Assembly (NCBI GenBank): GCA_016211105.1
Contig: JACQSX010000016.1
Location: forward strand, 124,001-188,000
DNA from: Acidobacteriota bacterium
GTDB lineage: Bacteria > Acidobacteriota > UBA6911 > JACQSX01
DNA: 64,000 nt
Direction of reading: 5' to 3'
Shown: piece by piece, positions 28,764 through 37,302 of the stretch
Numbering within the stretch: the stretch's first letter is position 1
Layout of the letters: each line of letters begins with the position of its first letter
The notes under the pieces: generated by a model
What the model was told of the DNA's origin: nothing
The model's input: only the letters and a program-made list of their open reading frames with translations
Database searches by the model: none
Translations under genes and position numbers: made by a program

Positions 28764-29201
28764 ATGGCGGTTAGCGTAAAAAAAATGACACTGTGGCGTC
28801 GTGAGGTCGAAAACAAAGTTGGAGTCCTTGCCGATGTGCTCGAACCGTTTGCCAAAGTGGGTGTGAACTTGCAGGTCGTTATGGGTTATTGCTACCCCGG
28901 TGACAGCGCCAAGGCAGCCGTTGAGGTGTATCCGGTCTCGGGCAAAAAGTCGGTCGTTGCTGCCCAAAGGGCAGGGCTCAGCGCCTCATCGATTCCCAGT
29001 CTGCTTGTGGAAGGCGACAACAAACCGGGTTTGGGACATGCCATTGCGAAAGCGATCGCTGACTCTGGAATCAATCTGAGTTTTCTTGTGGCCCAGGTGG
29101 TTGGCAGAAAGTATTCGGCGATCTTTGGCTTTCAGGAGGGCGCTGACACGGCGAAGGCCGCGGCGCTGATCAAAAAAGCTGCGGCGAGCAAGAAAAAGTA
29201 A
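28764..29201 (+). CDS. Tandem ACT-like domain protein
   Basis: A 145-residue protein with two ACT-like repeats. The first is ENKVGVLADVLEPFAKVGVN LQVV (split here only for length), the second NKPGLGHAIAKAIADSGINL. Such domains bind small ligands, often amino acids, and regulate enzymes or transport. No catalytic domain is attached. The C-terminus is Ala/Lys rich. The gene stands alone with RBS GGGGGATGAG-like purines upstream. Ligand unknown. Confidence 0.68.
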   Translation: MAVSVKKMTLWRREVENKVGVLADVLEPFAKVGVNLQVVMGYCYPGDSAKAAVEVYPVSGKKSVVAAQRAGLSASSIPSLLVEGDNKPGLGHAIAKAIADSGINLSFLVAQVVGRKYSAIFGFQEGADTAKAAALIKKAAASKKK

Positions 29202-29387
29202 AAAAGGCGCGACCTGCCGCACCGCTTGCCGCTCTGAACATGTTCTTTCCTATAGTTCAACAAAGGGGCGGCTAAAAGAGGCTGAGGATCCACAGCGTGG
29301 TCTGACTGAGGAAAGCCGCCGAACTATCTAGAGATGTCTACCGGCGCGAGTCTCTACGATTGCCCCATGTGCGCGGCGTTTGCGTGT

Positions 29388-29675
29388 TTACAGCATCCCG
29401 AGAAATTCTTTCCACGGGGTTGCAAGTAGCGTCTCGGTAGTGGAATGGCCGTAACCGCGTATGATCATAGCGGCCTTCTCGACCTGCTTGGGATCATTTG
29501 CCTCGACGATATCCACCACATCGAAGCGTCCCAAAGTTACGAAACTGTCTTTCCAAATAACTCCCGGACACTCGGTCTTGATTCTTAAAGCCACTTCATC
29601 GGCCAATTTCTTGAAATCTTTAGGATTTCTGAAAGCTTCTGGAGAAAAGCGACTGAGAACCACATACATTGCCAT
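29388..29675 (-). CDS. GYD domain-containing protein
   Basis: A 95-residue cytoplasmic protein of the GYD family (function unknown; ferredoxin-like alpha-beta fold). Typical elements are MAMYVVLSRFSPEAFRNPKD and LGRFDVVDIVEANDPKQVEK. The start at 29675 is chosen because AAAGGAG lies eight bases upstream; a longer frame has no such site. Confidence 0.75.
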   Translation of the reverse strand: MAMYVVLSRFSPEAFRNPKDFKKLADEVALRIKTECPGVIWKDSFVTLGRFDVVDIVEANDPKQVEKAAMIIRGYGHSTTETLLATPWKEFLGML

Positions 29676-29999
29676 GGAAGACGCTCCTTTCCGATGGGAT
29701 CCAGTTTTACCTCTTCGTCCGGACTGAACTCCGGAGGCATCTGGGTTTTCAAAGTCCCTGACGGCGAGAAGCCTTCCCGCCGTGAGAGCACGCGTTTTTT
29801 TTGTCCCCGCTGATGTTCCCCGGCGATCAACCACCAACGGAGTCGCGAGAAGATCATCGATCTCCCATGGAAAGGATAGCAGAGTAGGCAATCAACCCCT
29901 CCAAGACGGCTGGTGCGGGGGAGCCGTGATTGTGTAAAAGGAAGATGTTGGCATGGCGGACCGCTGCCAAGTGGTAATATATTGCGACCGTTGGTACGA

Positions 30000-30076
30000 G
30001 GGCGCTTAGCTCAGTTGGTTGGAGCGCCTGCCTTACAAGCAGGAGGTCGGTGGTTCGAGCCCACCAGCGCCCACCA
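30000..30076 (+). tRNA. tRNA-Val (anticodon TAC)
   Basis: A complete cloverleaf reads from GGGCGCT at 30000 to the paired AGCGCCC at 30066-30072, with A73 and an encoded CCA at 30074-30076. The anticodon stem CCTGC/GCAGG encloses the loop CTTACAA with anticodon TAC at 30034-30036. The T-arm GGTGG-TTCGAGC-CCACC is perfect. Its 3' half is the insertion site of an integrative element and is duplicated at 39780-39826. Confidence 0.97.
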
Positions 30077-30078
30077 AT
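30032..30078 (+). repeat. attL: left 47-bp attachment repeat in tRNA-Val
   Basis: The 47 bases from the first base of the anticodon loop to two bases after the CCA are repeated without mismatch at 39780-39826. This is the usual target for tyrosine integrases. Confidence 0.93.
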
Positions 30079-30094
30079 AAAACCAACGAGATAG

Positions 30095-30120
30095 GCGGGT
30101 CTAAATGGCCCGCATTTTTT
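30095..30120 (+). terminator. Rho-independent terminator after tRNA-Val
   Basis: GCGGG at 30095-30099 pairs with CCCGC at 30109-30113 and is followed by ATTTTTT. It lies inside the integrated element just after the tRNA, so the element supplies the terminator. Confidence 0.6.
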
Positions 30121-30122
30121 CA

Positions 30123-30142
30123 TGTCCACACAAATGTCCACA
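30123..30142 (+). promoter_or_regulatory. Candidate integrase arm-type sites, left end
   Basis: TGTCCACAC (30123-30131) and TGTCCACA (30135-30142) are spaced 12 bases apart. The same boxes with the same 12-base step occur next to the right end (39617-39657). They probably bind the integrase N-terminal domain. Confidence 0.6.
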
Positions 30143-30467
30143 TGGAACCGCTTTGGGTGGCCACGCCCGTAGAGTCTAACCTCTGTGTCGGAGCGTGCCG
30201 GGAACGCCAGAAGCCTCCACGCGAACCAGCAGGGGACGGCTCATTGGGACTCAGGGCAATTGCCGAGGGTTATCACGAGGGGGGGTCGAGTTGTCGTATG
30301 CGGGGGACGACCGAATCCGGAGCATGATTCTTTCGTTTGGTGCGGCCACAAAAAATAAGAAATTCAGTTCGCGGTAGGATGTTTTGGGTTAGTATGTGCC
30401 GCATCGCACTCATACTTAGTAGAACAGTTGAGCCGCTTCGGCCAGCTCAAGTCGAAAGGAGTTACAG

Positions 30468-30938
30468 ATGAAACGACTCTTTATTCCCGGAATGTTGATC
30501 GTCGTCTTTGCACTGGAACTTCCGCTTTGGGCGGGGCTCGGCAGCAAAGACACCATGTATGTGGGCGGTACGCTCACCGCTATCAAGCAGGAAACAGAAG
30601 GTAGGTCTTCAACGGATGACGAAAAGGTGTGGACATTCATCTACAAGGGCGGAAAGCTTGCAATCCCGTACGACCGAATGAATTCACTGGAATACGGCCA
30701 GAAGGCGGGCCGGCGCGTCGGCTTAGCGATTGCGGCTAGTCCCGTTGCTCTGCTGTCCAAAAAACGGAAGCACTACCTCACCATTAACTTCCTGGACGAA
30801 AACGATAAACAGCAGGCCGCTGTCTTTGAATTAGGAAAAGATGTGGTCAGAACGTCGCTCTCTGCCTTGGAAGCCCGCAGTGGCCGCAAGATTGAGTATC
30901 AGGACGAGGAAGCCCGCAAGTCCAGCAAGGGTAATTAG
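30468..30938 (+). CDS. Secreted protein of unknown function (element cargo)
   Basis: Signal peptide at residues 1-23 (LFIPGMLIVVFALELPLWAG). The mature ~130 residues are beta rich (TMYVGGTLTAIKQETEG, WTFIYKGGKLAIPYDRMN), with a hydrophobic/glycine stretch (GRRVGLAIAASPVALLSKKR) and a charged C-terminus. No family is named. RBS AAAGGAG upstream. It forms a two-gene unit with the next gene, 9 bases downstream. Confidence 0.68.
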   Translation: MKRLFIPGMLIVVFALELPLWAGLGSKDTMYVGGTLTAIKQETEGRSSTDDEKVWTFIYKGGKLAIPYDRMNSLEYGQKAGRRVGLAIAASPVALLSKKRKHYLTINFLDENDKQQAAVFELGKDVVRTSLSALEARSGRKIEYQDEEARKSSKGN

Positions 30939-30947
30939 AAGGCGGCC

Positions 30948-31553
30948 ATGGCAAACCTTGGTGTATTGATTCTGCTGTTCCTATTCTGGCAAGCACCGGC
31001 GGCAAATGAGACACAAGCGGCAGAGCCTCTTGGTTCCGCATCATCCCAAAGCAGCCAACCTGTTGATGCTGAGTTGGCAGAAAAGCTGCTAAAGGCTAAA
31101 CGAATCTACGTCGAAAACTTCGGGGACGATGTTCTCAACAAGACTCTCCAGGCTATGGTGATCGACGCACTCCGCATCACCAAGCGCTTTATCATCACTG
31201 AGAACAAAGAGAAAACCGATCTGGTGCTCAGAGGTAGTGCTTTGGAGAAGACCTCACAGGCATTCCATTCATCCGACTCTGGAACGGCAGTGGCTGCAGC
31301 AAGAGGTGCCGGACTAGGCGGATTCGCCGGAGGTGGCGCTGCAATCAAGGACTCTCAGGCATCCACCGAAACCGTGAACGAAGTCCGCATGGCTGTGCGG
31401 CTTGTTTCGACAGACGGAGATGTTATCTGGTCCACCACTCAGGAAAGCACAGGCGCAAAGTACAAGAGTGCAAGCGCGGACGTTGCCGATAAGATTGCGA
31501 AGCAGCTCTTACGCGATATCGAGAAACTCACCAAGAACGCCGACAAAAAATAG
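30948..31553 (+). CDS. Secreted protein of unknown function (element cargo)
   Basis: N-terminal hydrophobic signal (LGVLILLFLFWQAPAA). The mature part begins with a domain that recalls CsgG/LptE-like alpha-beta folds (KAKRIYVENFGDDVLNKTLQ, DALRITKRFIITENKEKTDL). A Gly/Ala-rich linker (AAARGAGLGGFAGGGAAI) and a second strand-helix unit (VRLVSTDGDVIWSTTQE) follow. It is likely periplasmic and probably works with the preceding gene. Function not known. Confidence 0.68.
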   Translation: MANLGVLILLFLFWQAPAANETQAAEPLGSASSQSSQPVDAELAEKLLKAKRIYVENFGDDVLNKTLQAMVIDALRITKRFIITENKEKTDLVLRGSALEKTSQAFHSSDSGTAVAAARGAGLGGFAGGGAAIKDSQASTETVNEVRMAVRLVSTDGDVIWSTTQESTGAKYKSASADVADKIAKQLLRDIEKLTKNADKK

Positions 31554-31586
31554 AGATCCTCGCATTGATCGGACGCATGTCCTCTA

Positions 31587-31802
31587 TCACACTCGTGCCA
31601 TCAGTTGAGAAATGGTCATGTCAAACGCGGCGGCGATGATCTCCAGATTGCGGATACAAATTTCCTTCTTCCCGTTTTCCAGTTCCGAAATAAAGCTGCG
31701 GTCAATTCCGACATGCTCGGCCATGTAGACCTGAGTCCAACCCCGGCTTTTCCGCAATTTGCGTAAACGCCTTCCGAATCGGACACAGATATCACTGGAC
31801 AC
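31587..31802 (-). CDS. XRE-family helix-turn-helix regulator
   Basis: A 71-residue single-domain DNA-binding protein of the Cro/CI type, with RRLRKLRKSRGWTQVYMAEH and VGIDRSFISELENGKKEICI. It resembles controller and prophage regulators. It is divergent from the next gene; the 94-base gap could hold its operator. Confidence 0.85.
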   Translation of the reverse strand: MSSDICVRFGRRLRKLRKSRGWTQVYMAEHVGIDRSFISELENGKKEICIRNLEIIAAAFDMTISQLMARV

Positions 31803-31896
31803 ATCCCCAATAATGCCTGTAGGCTTTGGCCGATAAATCGGCTATAGCCTACAGATGGACGCACATAAATTCCGGCTACTACAGAGGAGGCACGAC

Positions 31897-32397
31897 ATGT
31901 CCTCAGAGCAATCCATCCTTGGACGTCTGAATTCACTCGAAAAACAGAATCGTCGGATGAGGCGAATTGGAATCGCGGCGATATCAATAGCCGCCTCCTT
32001 CCTTGTAATGGCGCAGAAACCATCAGTCCCTCAGACTCTTGAGGCTAAGGAGTTCGTGCTCTTGGATAGCAGCGGGAGGAGAAGGATGGCCGATCAAGCC
32101 CGGTGTGCACGCCTTGTGAAGGCTAACATGAAGGCCACTCAAGAGCAGTCACCTGAGGTATATAAAACCATCGCTACCTATCTTTATGAATACAGCACCA
32201 AGTCTCAGTCCTGCGTCATGATTATGAACTACAAGACAAAGGGGAACGATGGGAACCCAGCGATACAGGTTCTGGCTCTTAACGCAGTGACCATGCAGCC
32301 AATGAGTGGGTACAAAGACATCTTTCTCATCCCTGAGGGCAACAAGCAAGAAATCATAGATGCGACCAACTTTCTCTTCGACAAGTGGAGCAAATGA
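31897..32397 (+). CDS. Membrane-anchored protein of unknown function
   Basis: The ATG at 31897 follows AGGAGG by six bases and is preferred to 31855. A predicted N-terminal helix-coil (SILGRLNSLEKQNRRMRR) precedes one membrane segment (IGIAAISIAASFLVMA). The remaining ~120 residues include VYKTIATYLYEYSTKSQSCV and a strand-rich end. No family recognised. Confidence 0.6.
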   Translation: MSSEQSILGRLNSLEKQNRRMRRIGIAAISIAASFLVMAQKPSVPQTLEAKEFVLLDSSGRRRMADQARCARLVKANMKATQEQSPEVYKTIATYLYEYSTKSQSCVMIMNYKTKGNDGNPAIQVLALNAVTMQPMSGYKDIFLIPEGNKQEIIDATNFLFDKWSK

Positions 32398-32564
32398 GAC
32401 GTTCGGCCCCGGCCACCGCCTCCGATATAATGTTTGCTCGATGGACCCTCACCCGGTCACTTTTTGATGCACCGGAAAGTAGCTAGTAGGAATGACGGCA
32501 TTGAAAGCGTATGGCTGCGGGAAGCGTAGCACTGCGATTAAATATCATTTGGTAGGATGAGCCA

Positions 32565-33035
32565 ATGCGAAGGGCTTTGTTGCTAGGGTTACTCGTATTA
32601 CTAGACGGATGCGATCAGCAACTATCCCAATCAGATAAGGCAAGTTTGGCGCAGCAGTCCCCTCTCGCACCGAAGTGCGCCGATCGTTATCAGCCGCTGC
32701 GCAAAACGCCATGGGCAGCATCGCATCTGGCCTTTAACACTGTCACAGGCGAAATGTGCCGAAGCTGGGATTGGAACCAACCCAACAATATTTGGGCTAT
32801 CACGTCTGAAAATACGCCCCTCTGCGGTTCCGACACTACCACCCCCCAAACAAGGGAGTGTCCGGACCAGTTCGAGCTACGCACTGATACTCCGTGGACA
32901 GAATCCCACTTGGCGAGCGATCTCAGATCAGGGCGACTATGCCGGACATGGGACTGGGAACAGCCAAACAACATTTGGGGCATTACTCGGGAAAACACGC
33001 CCACGTGTGCATCGCTTGCTATGTCGGGCATCTAA
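32565..33035 (+). CDS. Lipoprotein with two tandem cysteine-containing repeats
   Basis: N-terminal lipobox-like signal (LLLGLLVLLDGC) with Cys at residue 16, so likely a lipoprotein. Two ~50-residue repeats follow. The first has TPWAASHLAF and RSWDWNQPNNIWAITSENTP; the second has TPWTESHLAS and RTWDWEQPNNIWGITRENTP. Each repeat has three Cys, probably in disulfides. No family is known to me. It is part of the element cargo. Confidence 0.65.
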   Translation: MRRALLLGLLVLLDGCDQQLSQSDKASLAQQSPLAPKCADRYQPLRKTPWAASHLAFNTVTGEMCRSWDWNQPNNIWAITSENTPLCGSDTTTPQTRECPDQFELRTDTPWTESHLASDLRSGRLCRTWDWEQPNNIWGITRENTPTCASLAMSGI

Positions 33036-33150
33036 CAATGGCATGCAGCCCGGCGCACCACCGCAATTCCCCCGGATCGTCTGGTCCGTACAGGGCGCGC
33101 GGCTGATGCCTGGCCGTTGGAAAACTGGGCTGTATTCGGAGAGGAGAGTC

Positions 33151-33624
33151 ATGCCAACAAACCTTCGGACCGGGCTTCAGCATGTTCTTGAAGTCGTGCG
33201 TCTTGTGCACAAGAGCGGCATGGACCGCCTCACTGCGGTGAAGCATGTTGCGAAGCAACATCGGATTGACCCACAAACCGTGACCGCCGCATGTACCCGG
33301 AGTCTCGGCCTCAATACCAGGGCGTTCGATGAGTTCCTCGAACGCGAGAACGCCGAGGAATTCTGTCAGCATCTGGTGCGCCTTTTCCCACAAGAGCAGG
33401 ACTGTATAGAAAGCTTCTTCGCCGGTGTGGTGGGCCAGCCACCGCCTTCCTCACTCGAAAATCCGACCCGGATTGTGAAGACGCTGTTTCCCGAAGAGAT
33501 GAAACAAGTTCGCGACATGATACTTCTGAGGGAAGTTCGAGATTCTCTTGCTCGCTGGCTGGATCGCATCGATCTTCCCGGTGACCTCAAGCGTGAGATG
33601 CGCGAACTCCGTGAGAAACTCTGA
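33151..33624 (+). CDS. Unknown protein with helix-turn-helix-like N-terminus
   Basis: The start at 33151 follows GAGGAG by four to five bases. The N-terminus (TGLQHVLEVVRLVHKSGMDR then LTAVKHVAKQHRIDPQTVTA) looks like a small DNA-binding fold. The rest is helical and acidic, with a conserved-looking LPGDLKREMRELREKL end. No family recognised. It converges with the frameshifted gene on the other strand. Confidence 0.55.
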   Translation: MPTNLRTGLQHVLEVVRLVHKSGMDRLTAVKHVAKQHRIDPQTVTAACTRSLGLNTRAFDEFLERENAEEFCQHLVRLFPQEQDCIESFFAGVVGQPPPSSLENPTRIVKTLFPEEMKQVRDMILLREVRDSLARWLDRIDLPGDLKREMRELREKL

Positions 33625-33636
33625 CCGGTCTAACAC

Positions 33637-34588
33637 TTATAAGGCCGTTACGCGGACTGAAAAACATGGCGACTTGCGAACCATTTTCTCCTTTCTCTTT
33701 TCCAAGTACATTCCCAATCGCTCCATTCGCTCTCCTTCACTGATCCTCGGATCGTCCAGTCGAGTCCTTCGGATAGTTCTCATATCGACACCAACACGCA
33801 GTAATTTTGCAAGCGCTTCCTGGTGGATTTTATTCAGTTGTTTGAATTCTGCTGAGGAACTCGGGGACATAATCCCTTTCCGCCGGAGGTCCATCACTAT
33901 CCACGGTTCCCACTCCCGCCAGCGCCTCTTGAAGATCGGGTGGTCTGTGTATCGGAGCAGGTCGATAGTGGATGCGTCTACGCTTATCGCTGTCTGCAAC
34001 GGCAAGGTACGCGCGAATTTGCTCTGCATAGATTTCTTCCAATTTCCGCAACTGGCGCAACAGCGGAAGCCGGGGCCACCGTCTCCGCTCAACCTCGTAT
34101 TGCCGAACGACGCCTTTGCCTGCGCCAAGCATCTGGTCGGCGTGATCCTGACTCCAACTCAACGCCCGTCGAAGGTATTTCAACCGCTGCCCAAAGCTGA
34201 AGTGCCATTCAGGAATCCTGACAAAGACTCTGAGCAGTGGCGTAGTGTGACCTGACGACCGCAAACCAAGACAAATCCTACAGCTTGGTTGGGTTGATCT
34301 CGGCGGAAAGAAAAGAACGAGCGACTTGCGCCCACAGCGGTGGCATAGGAAAAACCAGGTTTGCGATCCTCGAACCAATTCGACCGTCACGTGGAAATTA
34401 ATCTCTTCGAGCATCGGCAAATCCGGGAATGGCCATGACCCAACAGTTCCGCTGATTATCCTCTCGACACGGGAACTATTCGTGCTGGGGATGTCCAACA
34501 GCATTGATACTCGCAACACGCCGCACTGAGATGTCGATAGCCGCCGCATATCGGCAGGGCGTTCATCTTTCAAAAAGCCAACCGACAT
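33637..34588 (-). pseudogene. Zinc-ribbon/HTH gene split by a frameshift
   Basis: Frame one (34588 down to 33830) has a zinc ribbon (FLCHRCGRKSLVLFF ... CRICLGLR) and a helix-turn-helix (FGQRLKYLRRALSWSQDHAD). After about position 34000 the sensible protein sequence moves to another frame (ending 33637), with TIDLLRYTDHPIFKRRWREW and RKGIMSPSSSAEFKQLNKIH. A single gene with one indel near 33985-34020 explains both better than two overlapping genes. Function unknown; it lies in the element core. Confidence 0.55.
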
Positions 34589-34815
34589 TGCCTCACGTTC
34601 CTTTCACAGCTCGCAGCCGGTTTAAATAGGGATTCAACGTTATCGCCAAGGCGAATGGGAAGCTGGTGCCACTATTTGTCAGCCATCCGCCAGTCTTGTT
34701 GGCCCGCGACAGATCGATCTTCCGACCAATTCCTGCTGCTCCGAAAGCTGTCACGGGTCACTTCATCCACAGCGGTGATGCAGCGCGACTCGGCGGCGCC
34801 GTTTAGTCGGACACA

Positions 34816-35064
34816 TCAACGCTTTGGGAAAGCACGTAAACGTGAGCACTTTGCCTTTGATCTTTGCGGACGGTTCCACTCATGATCTGGGTCGGGATAG
34901 AAAGTCATCCCGCTCCCGGAGTCTTTAATGTTTCCACCGTAGCGCTCGTAGAAACTGAAATAAACAAATACCAGCCAACCGCCCGGAACCGGCAACCTAC
35001 GCATTTGTCCAAAATTGGAATCAATCGCTTCCCATTGAGTTTTCCTTTTGAGTTCTGTATTCAT
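34816..35064 (-). CDS. Small protein of unknown function
   Basis: About 82 residues from the ATG at 35064, which has GGAGG upstream, although 11 bases away. The frame is open further upstream to 35187. It has LPVPGGWLVFVYFSFYERYG, then a Lys/Arg-rich end. No family recognised. Confidence 0.4.
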   Translation of the reverse strand: MNTELKRKTQWEAIDSNFGQMRRLPVPGGWLVFVYFSFYERYGGNIKDSGSGMTFYPDPDHEWNRPQRSKAKCSRLRAFPKR

Positions 35065-35190
35065 AATCGTGAGTACCTCCAATAGAATTTCAAGACGTGA
35101 CTTTAGCGTGTCAAAAATGCAAGCCGGAATGCGGGTCGGAAGCACAGTTTCATCGTGATGCAACGAATTACCATTGTCAAGAAACACACT

Positions 35191-35388
35191 TTAGCCGGTG
35201 ATCAGTTCTACCGTTGTCAATATGCGCCCAAGCGTAGGTTCGGCACCTCCGGCCACTTCTGGCCTAATGAAGCGTACTTCAGTCACACTGAGGCCGGTTT
35301 CGTTCTCGAAATCAGAGATGATCTTGATTAAAATTTGTTCCAATCCATTCTTTTTGTTCGCAAGAACCTTCCCAGATTCGCTTCTCAT
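35191..35388 (-). CDS. Small protein of unknown function
   Basis: A 65-residue frame with helix-strand pattern (LEQILIKIISDFENETGLSV, TEVRFIRPEVAGGAEPTLGR). It lies 3 bases before the preceding minus-strand frame and 69 bases after the DUF3987 gene, so it may be in the same transcript. No family recognised. Confidence 0.4.
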   Translation of the reverse strand: MRSESGKVLANKKNGLEQILIKIISDFENETGLSVTEVRFIRPEVAGGAEPTLGRILTTVELITG

Positions 35389-35457
35389 ATCCTTTCCCTT
35401 TCCCTTAGCTCGCGATGAGTGTTTCGGTACAATACTTCTTTAGACTACTTTTGTCGC

Positions 35458-36372
35458 TTATGTCGCTTTGGTCGCAGCGTTGCGAGCAAACCAACGTTGC
35501 ACGGGCCGCCCCGAGGTTTTTTCGGTCTCGTATCTTGCTAGGCCCCGGTCTTCCAGCAGCCGCAATGATTTTTCCAGCTCGGCACTCGTCTTGTGCTTAC
35601 CGAAATGATTTCGGATTTCAGTCCTCGTCATTCCGTCCGCTTTGTTATTCCGGAGTTGTCTTAGGATCTCGTCGGCGACGGGATCGCCTAGAGAGTTGCC
35701 GAAGATATGCTGGGCAGAGGTTTCGCAGAACTTCCAAAGCGCGAGGGCCGCTTCCAGGTGTTCCTTATGAATGACGCCCGAACAATCCAATAGCGCGTAT
35801 ATGGTAGCAAGGCGTACAACCTGAGCCTCTGCTCGGGCGACGACGGCTCCGAAGAGTCCTGGTTTCGCTTCGGAGAGTTTTGGATAGACCGCGTGCCAGA
35901 GACTCCGAGCTTCATCGTCCCACTTGACTCGTGCCTGTTTGCGGGCGAAGGCTACAGCCGCTCGCAACTTTTTTTTCATAGGCGCTAAATCCACTTCTTC
36001 GATACACCCCCCCTCCGGCAGGCACTTTGAACGCCGCACGCACACGAACAAATAGCGATTGGCAAATCCGTTCGCCATCTCCGACCGATCCAAGTAACGC
36101 TGGAGTTCTTCTTGCGTCACATGTCCGATGATCGAGATGTGTGCTCCCGTGGCCTTTGCCGGCTGGTTCTTCGTCATCGTGTTCAAGTCGCCAGTGTCCC
36201 ATGCTCCGCGGATTGTCGGGGATAGAGTGTTACCGTCCCGTCCGAGTATTCGAAGCACGGACGCAAATTCAGATTCGACGACCATCAAGCGTTTGTCGTC
36301 CGCAGGTTGTTGACTCGCCGTCATTAGAAAACTCCCTCTCGGCATTTCATTCCTCGTCCTTCTCGTTTTCAT
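35458..36372 (-). CDS. DUF3987-type helicase/primase, C-terminal part
   Basis: It matches the second half of DUF3987 proteins, which are found on mobile elements and probably act in replication. Seen here are RLMVVESEFASVLRILGRDG, AWDTGDLNTMTKNQPAKATG, ISIIGHVTQEELQRYL and a C-terminal winged-helix part (DGMTRTEIRNHFGKHKTSAE). The first half is in another frame directly upstream. The ATG at 36345 lies one base after the upstream stop (TGAAATG), so reinitiation is possible; otherwise a frameshift has split one gene. Confidence 0.72.
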   Translation of the reverse strand: MKTRRTRNEMPRGSFLMTASQQPADDKRLMVVESEFASVLRILGRDGNTLSPTIRGAWDTGDLNTMTKNQPAKATGAHISIIGHVTQEELQRYLDRSEMANGFANRYLFVCVRRSKCLPEGGCIEEVDLAPMKKKLRAAVAFARKQARVKWDDEARSLWHAVYPKLSEAKPGLFGAVVARAEAQVVRLATIYALLDCSGVIHKEHLEAALALWKFCETSAQHIFGNSLGDPVADEILRQLRNNKADGMTRTEIRNHFGKHKTSAELEKSLRLLEDRGLARYETEKTSGRPVQRWFARNAATKAT

Positions 36373-36799
36373 CCCTGACGGCCCAAATCAGTCCTTCGCC
36401 ACTCGATAGACCAGTTGTAAGTCGGTCACGTTGCCACGCCGGATCAATCTCCCCGAAGATGCGTTTCACATGTCCCCAGGATGTTCCTTTGCGCGCTTTT
36501 GAAGAATCGCCGACAAGGACGGTGGACAGATTTGTGTAGTGTCGGTCAGCCTCCACCTGATAGAACGCGTGATGGCCGATAATGTTTCCAAACGCCACAA
36601 GGAATTGGATCAAGATGGCCACTTCGTCAGCCTCCGTATGGGGTTCAATCGCATGAGCGATCTCACCGGCCACACCGTAATAAGCCTTCTCGCTGGGTGG
36701 CTCCGGCCAGTCGCCCTGCGACATAAGCGATCTTTGCGACAAAACTCGGTCAGCTTCGGAAGTTATCTTCTCGTTCTTAGCCCCGAACTTGTTTCGCAT
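36347..36799 (-). CDS. DUF3987-type helicase/primase, N-terminal part
   Basis: It has the N-terminal DUF3987 elements GVAGEIAHAIEPHTEADEVA and the Walker A-like loop LVGDSSKARKGTSW (in place of GxxxxGKS), then GLSSGEGLIWAVRDE. The stop lies where related proteins continue into the part coded by the next frame. Together the two frames make about 440 residues, near a complete protein. Confidence 0.7.
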   Translation of the reverse strand: MRNKFGAKNEKITSEADRVLSQRSLMSQGDWPEPPSEKAYYGVAGEIAHAIEPHTEADEVAILIQFLVAFGNIIGHHAFYQVEADRHYTNLSTVLVGDSSKARKGTSWGHVKRIFGEIDPAWQRDRLTTGLSSGEGLIWAVRDENEKDEE

Positions 36800-36971
36800 C
36801 GCGTACCCTCGGTTCTTCCGACAGTTCGTTTGGTTTTAAACTTTCTTCTTTCCGAATGTGAACCACACGGCCAGCTTCGAGCTTCAAGGTCATCGAACCC
36901 CAAAACTCAGCCTCGGCCAGTTTCTGGAGATAGCGGAGTGTGGTTTCGTTTTTGTCTGTCGCGATAGGCAT
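36777..36971 (-). CDS. Small protein resembling the DUF2292/YezD family
   Basis: A 64-residue protein with LQKLAEAEFWGSMTLKLEAG then RVVHIRKEESLKP. This matches the strand pattern of YezD-type proteins (GSVTIxxxxGxVVxI). It overlaps the start of the DUF3987 frame by 23 bases, so translation is probably coupled. Function unknown. Confidence 0.55.
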   Translation of the reverse strand: MPIATDKNETTLRYLQKLAEAEFWGSMTLKLEAGRVVHIRKEESLKPNELSEEPRVRDAKQVRG

Positions 36972-36977
36972 GGGCCT

Positions 36978-37181
36978 TCAGCCTTGGCGAATTGGTGTAT
37001 CGTCTGCGTGAGCGGTAAGCCACTCGCGAACATCACTTGTGAAATACCTGACGAGTCTTCCAATGCGAATTGCGCGGGGTGCGGTCCCAGCTCTCCGCCA
37101 TTTCCGCGGACCGGAAACTGAGATTCCAAGTTGCCGGGCGGTTTCGGCTTCGCTCAAAACCAATGTGTCCGTATCTTTCAT
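36978..37181 (-). CDS. Excisionase-like MerR/AlpA-type DNA-binding protein
   Basis: A 67-residue winged-helix protein with LSEAETARQLGISVSGPRKW and IRIGRLVRYFTSDVREWLTA, the usual pattern of HTH_17/excisionase proteins. In an integrative element it likely bends DNA for excision or activates the core operon. RBS AGGAGG lies upstream (revcomp of 37192-37197). It is first in a run with the YezD-like and DUF3987 genes. Confidence 0.75.
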   Translation of the reverse strand: MKDTDTLVLSEAETARQLGISVSGPRKWRRAGTAPRAIRIGRLVRYFTSDVREWLTAHADDTPIRQG

Positions 37182-37302
37182 GTGGTCCTCCTATATATCT
37201 TTGCGATACCAGTTGATCTTCGCACGAAGTGAATTGGGTAGTCTGGTTTTGGAACCGTCAATTTCGCGTCCAGAAAATGACGGTTGTACGGGAACGCGCC
37301 CT

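Noticed and set aside
29256-29330. GGCGGCT / AGCCGCC complementarity as a possible small RNA
   Set aside because: Only a 7-bp stem with a long loop and no promoter or T-run; too weak.
29854-30141. Minus-strand open frame across tRNA-Val (GGRWWARTTDLLLVRQALQP...)
   Set aside because: This is the well-known false protein that arises from translating a tRNA gene antisense.
34641-34806. Plus-strand open stretch ending GDAARLGGAV
   Set aside because: No start codon and no family match; a possible relic but not supportable.
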